Origin: JBCDBW01 sp039182965
GTDB lineage: Bacteria > Verrucomicrobiota > Verrucomicrobiia > Verrucomicrobiales > DEV007
Length of the DNA: 64,000 nucleotides
NCBI GenBank assembly: GCA_039182965.1
Contig: JBCDBW010000003.1
Location: 1 to 64,000, forward strand
Reading direction: 5' to 3'
The position numbers and the translations under genes were made by a program. The notes below the pieces were generated by a model that was given only the letters and a program-made list of their open reading frames with translations, did not search any database and was not told the DNA's origin. Shown piece after piece: positions 61,875 through 64,000 of this stretch. Each line of letters begins with the position of its first letter. The stretch's first letter is position 1.

Positions 61875-61978
61875 CTCCCGACCAATCCGGTCGGCAGCGC
61901 CCGCCCGCCTTCATCCACCCAGGCCGTTTCCCGGCATCAAGTCTCGCTTTTCCCCACTCCCACACGTATCTTTCCTCC

Positions 61979-62170
61979 GTGGAGAAAACCGTCCAGAAGT
62001 TCCGCACCTTCGAGAAATCGGATTCCGCGGACATCGCGTACTACCGCTCCCTCACGCCGAGCGAGCGTGTTAAAATCCTCCTCGAATTAATCGCTCGAAA
62101 CGGCAGTAAGCATGATCCTGAGCAGCGACTTAAGAGAGTTTATCGAATTGTTGAACTCTCAAAGAGTTGA
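61979..62170 (+). CDS. Small antitoxin-like partner of the nucleotidyltransferase
   Basis: 63 residues from GTG 61979. The pattern KFRTFEKSDSADIAYYRSLTPSERVKILLELI ... RLKRVYRIVELSKS matches small proteins repeatedly found directly upstream of DUF6036/AbiEii-like nucleotidyltransferases. Its 3' end overlaps the nucleotidyltransferase start by 59 bases, a strong sign of coupled expression. It is a candidate antitoxin; no DNA-binding motif is visible. Confidence 0.65.
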   Translation: MEKTVQKFRTFEKSDSADIAYYRSLTPSERVKILLELIARNGSKHDPEQRLKRVYRIVELSKS

Positions 62171-62576
62171 GTTCGTCATTGTCGGCGCTCACGCCCTCGC
62201 CTGGCATGGCCTACCGCGATACACCAAGGACATCGACTTCCTTGTCGGAACCTCAGATGCGAACCGCGAACGGCTTACTAAGGTAATCGATGCCTTCGGC
62301 TTCGCATCCACCGGGCTCTCAGCCGACGACTTCGCCACCCCCGATCAGGTCATTCAGCTCGGACTCGAACCAAATCGTATCGACCTCCTTACCGGAATCT
62401 CCGGCGTCGACTGGACGGAAGCCTGGGAAACCCGCGTCGCCGGTAATCTTGACGGTCTCCCGGTCTCCTACCTCGGCAAAGAAGCCTACATCAAAAACAA
62501 GCTCGCCTCCGGCCGCCCCCAAGATCAGGCCGACGCCGCCCGCCTGCAGGAAATCATCGCCAAAGACGACACGTGA
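62112..62576 (+). CDS. Nucleotidyltransferase, DUF6036/AbiEii-like
   Basis: 154 residues. The nucleotidyltransferase motif VGAHALAWHGLPRYTKDIDFLVG has the (GG/GA)...DxD form (KDIDF). LEPNRIDLLTGISGVDWTEAW supplies the third acidic residue. KEAYIKNKLASGRPQDQADAARLQ ends the domain. Relatives are toxins of MNT/AbiEii-type modules that transfer nucleotides to tRNA or protein. Overlap with the upstream small gene supports a two-gene module. Confidence 0.78.
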   Translation: MILSSDLREFIELLNSQRVEFVIVGAHALAWHGLPRYTKDIDFLVGTSDANRERLTKVIDAFGFASTGLSADDFATPDQVIQLGLEPNRIDLLTGISGVDWTEAWETRVAGNLDGLPVSYLGKEAYIKNKLASGRPQDQADAARLQEIIAKDDT

Positions 62577-62753
62577 ACCCCTTGAGTCGATAGACACGCG
62601 TTCCCCTCGATCAAAATTCACCATTCACTGTTCAAAATTCCCGCCTCCGCGCGCTCCTCCCCCCCGCCAAGATTCCTCACCCCAAGGGAATTCCTGATGG
62701 CTAATTCCTAATTATTCATTGGCCGCAGGTCCCTTCTTCTCTACGCTTCCCCA

Positions 62754-64000
62754 ATGGCAGCATCAGCATCCGGCGGGGAAGGCAGCACCGGCTCGGCAGC
62801 AGCAAGCGGCAAAGGCGCCGCCCCCAAGCTCACGCCCATGATGGAGCAATACCAGGCCATGCGCCACTCCCTGCCCAAGGACATCCTCCTCTTCTACCGC
62901 CTCGGGGATTTTTACGAGATGTTCTTCGAAGACGCCAAAAAAGCCGCCGCCCTCCTCAATGTCGCCCTCACGAAACGCAATGGCATCCCCATGTGCGGCG
63001 TCCCCCATCATTCCGCGGAGGGTTACATCGCCAAAGCCGTCAAAGCCGGCATGCGCATCGCGATCGCCGAACAAACCTCCGAACCCCAGCCCGGCAAAAT
63101 CGTCGAACGCGAAATCGCCCAAATCATCTCCGCCGGGACAATCGACGACATCAATCTCCTCGACGATAAAAAACACAACTACCTCGCCGCCGTGTTCGCC
63201 GCACCCGGCAAAGCCGCGCGATACGGCCTCGCCTACGTCGACCATTCCACCGGCGAGTTCCGCCTCACGGAGTGTCCCGACAAAGAATCCCTCTTCGACG
63301 AACTCGCCCGCATCCGCCCCTCGGAACTGCTCTACAGCGAAGAACAACCCGACGCCTTCGCCGACCTGAGAAATGCCCTGCCTTACGACGGATACACCTT
63401 CATACACGAACAAGCCCAACACCTCCTCGTCGATCACTTCAAAGTCCAGTCCCTCGACGGCTTCGGCTGCACGGATCTCCCCGCCGCCGTCAGCGCGGCG
63501 GGCGCGATCCTCCACTACCTCGAAAACCAACTCCGCCGCAGCACCGGCCACGTCCGCAAACTTCAAACCTACGCCCGCCAAAACTTCGTCCTTATCGACG
63601 CCGCCAGTCAGCAAAACCTCGACCTCGTCGAATCCCGCAGCGGCCCCGGCACGGAACACACGCTCCTCGGCGCTCTCGATAAAACCGCCACCCCCATGGG
63701 CGGCCGCAAACTCCGCGACTGGATCCTCCACCCCCTCCGCGACCTCGAAACACTCGTCGCCCGCCAGGACCTCATCGCAGAGTTCCTCGAGCAACCCTTC
63801 CTCCTCACTCAAATCCAGGAGTCTCTCAAAAACATTCGCGACGTCGAACGCACCCTCGGCCGCCTCTCCCAAGGCTCCGGCAATGCCCGCGACCTCCTCG
63901 CCCTCTCCAAGTCCCTCCAGCAAATCCCCGCACTCCGCCAACACCTCGAAGGCCTTATCACCCAAATCTCGACGCGCCCGGACCAGTCCAACACACCACT
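62754..64000 (+). CDS. mutS: DNA mismatch repair protein MutS, N-terminal part
   Basis: Runs off the right edge of the window, so only about 415 codons are seen. A low-complexity Ala/Gly/Ser start (residues 2-23) precedes TPMMEQYQAM. The mismatch-recognition motif is GDFYEMFFEDA (Phe and Glu), followed by ALTKRNGIPMCGVPHHSAEGYIAKAVKAGMRIAIAEQ, typical of MutS domain I. The connector and core domains follow; the ATPase lies outside. The ATG at 62754 is chosen because no other in-frame start precedes the conserved region; GTG alternatives are possible. Confidence 0.92.
   Translation, partial: MAASASGGEGSTGSAAASGKGAAPKLTPMMEQYQAMRHSLPKDILLFYRLGDFYEMFFEDAKKAAALLNVALTKRNGIPMCGVPHHSAEGYIAKAVKAGMRIAIAEQTSEPQPGKIVEREIAQIISAGTIDDINLLDDKKHNYLAAVFAAPGKAARYGLAYVDHSTGEFRLTECPDKESLFDELARIRPSELLYSEEQPDAFADLRNALPYDGYTFIHEQAQHLLVDHFKVQSLDGFGCTDLPAAVSAAGAILHYLENQLRRSTGHVRKLQTYARQNFVLIDAASQQNLDLVESRSGPGTEHTLLGALDKTATPMGGRKLRDWILHPLRDLETLVARQDLIAEFLEQPFLLTQIQESLKNIRDVERTLGRLSQGSGNARDLLALSKSLQQIPALRQHLEGLITQISTRPDQSNTP

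Noticed and set aside
62763..63965. 400-codon open frame on the minus strand
   Set aside because: Shadow of mutS: the plus frame has the GDFYEMF mismatch motif and a normal MutS domain order. The minus frame gives an acidic, Gly-rich, motif-free protein.

Overview
The window (roughly 57-58% G+C by eye) looks like chromosomal DNA of a free-living, probably marine, heterotroph. The best guess is Verrucomicrobiota (Opitutae-like). The reasons are the mix of a PEP-CTERM protein, an exported nickel superoxide dismutase, SHD1-like and DUF5060/DUF4038 glycosidase domains, a Pur-alpha-like DUF3276 protein, a YacL-type PIN/TRAM protein, and mostly pyrimidine-rich leaders without Shine-Dalgarno sequences. 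The phylum is an inference, not a proof.

Region 1 (1-5.5 kb) is about zinc. A Fur-family (probably Zur) regulator with a palindrome upstream of its likely start is followed by znuA, znuC and znuB. Forty bases further on lies a small protein made almost wholly of 15 consecutive heptads of the form H-x-x-x-D-x-x. It has no signal peptide, so it would sit in the cytoplasm behind the zinc importer. It is the best candidate here for an undescribed system, possibly a zinc buffer or chaperone. Its two ends resemble the two ends of a Nif11-like leader domain. A wrecked NCS1 permease and a beta-carbonic anhydrase follow.

Region 2 (5.5-23 kb) holds purEK and a putative SDR / GH63-like glucosidase / NDH-2 operon. 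Next comes a periplasmic binding domain separated from a TRIC channel only by a one-base slip in a 7-base homopolymer. A photolyase-like protein with apparently swapped domain order, a conventional photolyase and a renalase-like flavoprotein follow. An amidohydrolase diverges from sodN, whose start codon abuts a perfect 8-bp inverted repeat. A PEP-CTERM protein and two unknowns close the region.

Region 3 (23-52 kb) is mostly single metabolic genes: a DUF5060/DUF4038 glycosidase, acyl-CoA ligase, histone-deacetylase-like enzyme, CPBP protease, HAD phosphatase, a DUF4396 membrane protein with a Met/His-rich loop, lipoproteins, a Tat-exported amidohydrolase, a divergent pirin/LysR pair with a strong LysR-type palindrome, a SWIM-SNF2 helicase, a SIMPL protein, esterases, a sarcosine-oxidase-type flavoenzyme, phosphofructokinase and a PQQ-type propeller.

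Region 4 (52-64 kb) starts with one polypeptide fusing a GT4 glycosyltransferase to an LpxH-like metallophosphatase. A 570-residue conserved-looking unknown and a Tat-exported alkyl sulfatase follow. The 3' tail of the unknown recurs as a decayed copy beyond the sulfatase. After that come the PIN/TRAM protein, a DUF3276 protein, trpS, a small nucleotidyltransferase module resembling a toxin-antitoxin pair, and the 5' part of mutS, which runs off the window. I saw no rRNA, tRNA, CRISPR array, insertion sequence or prophage.
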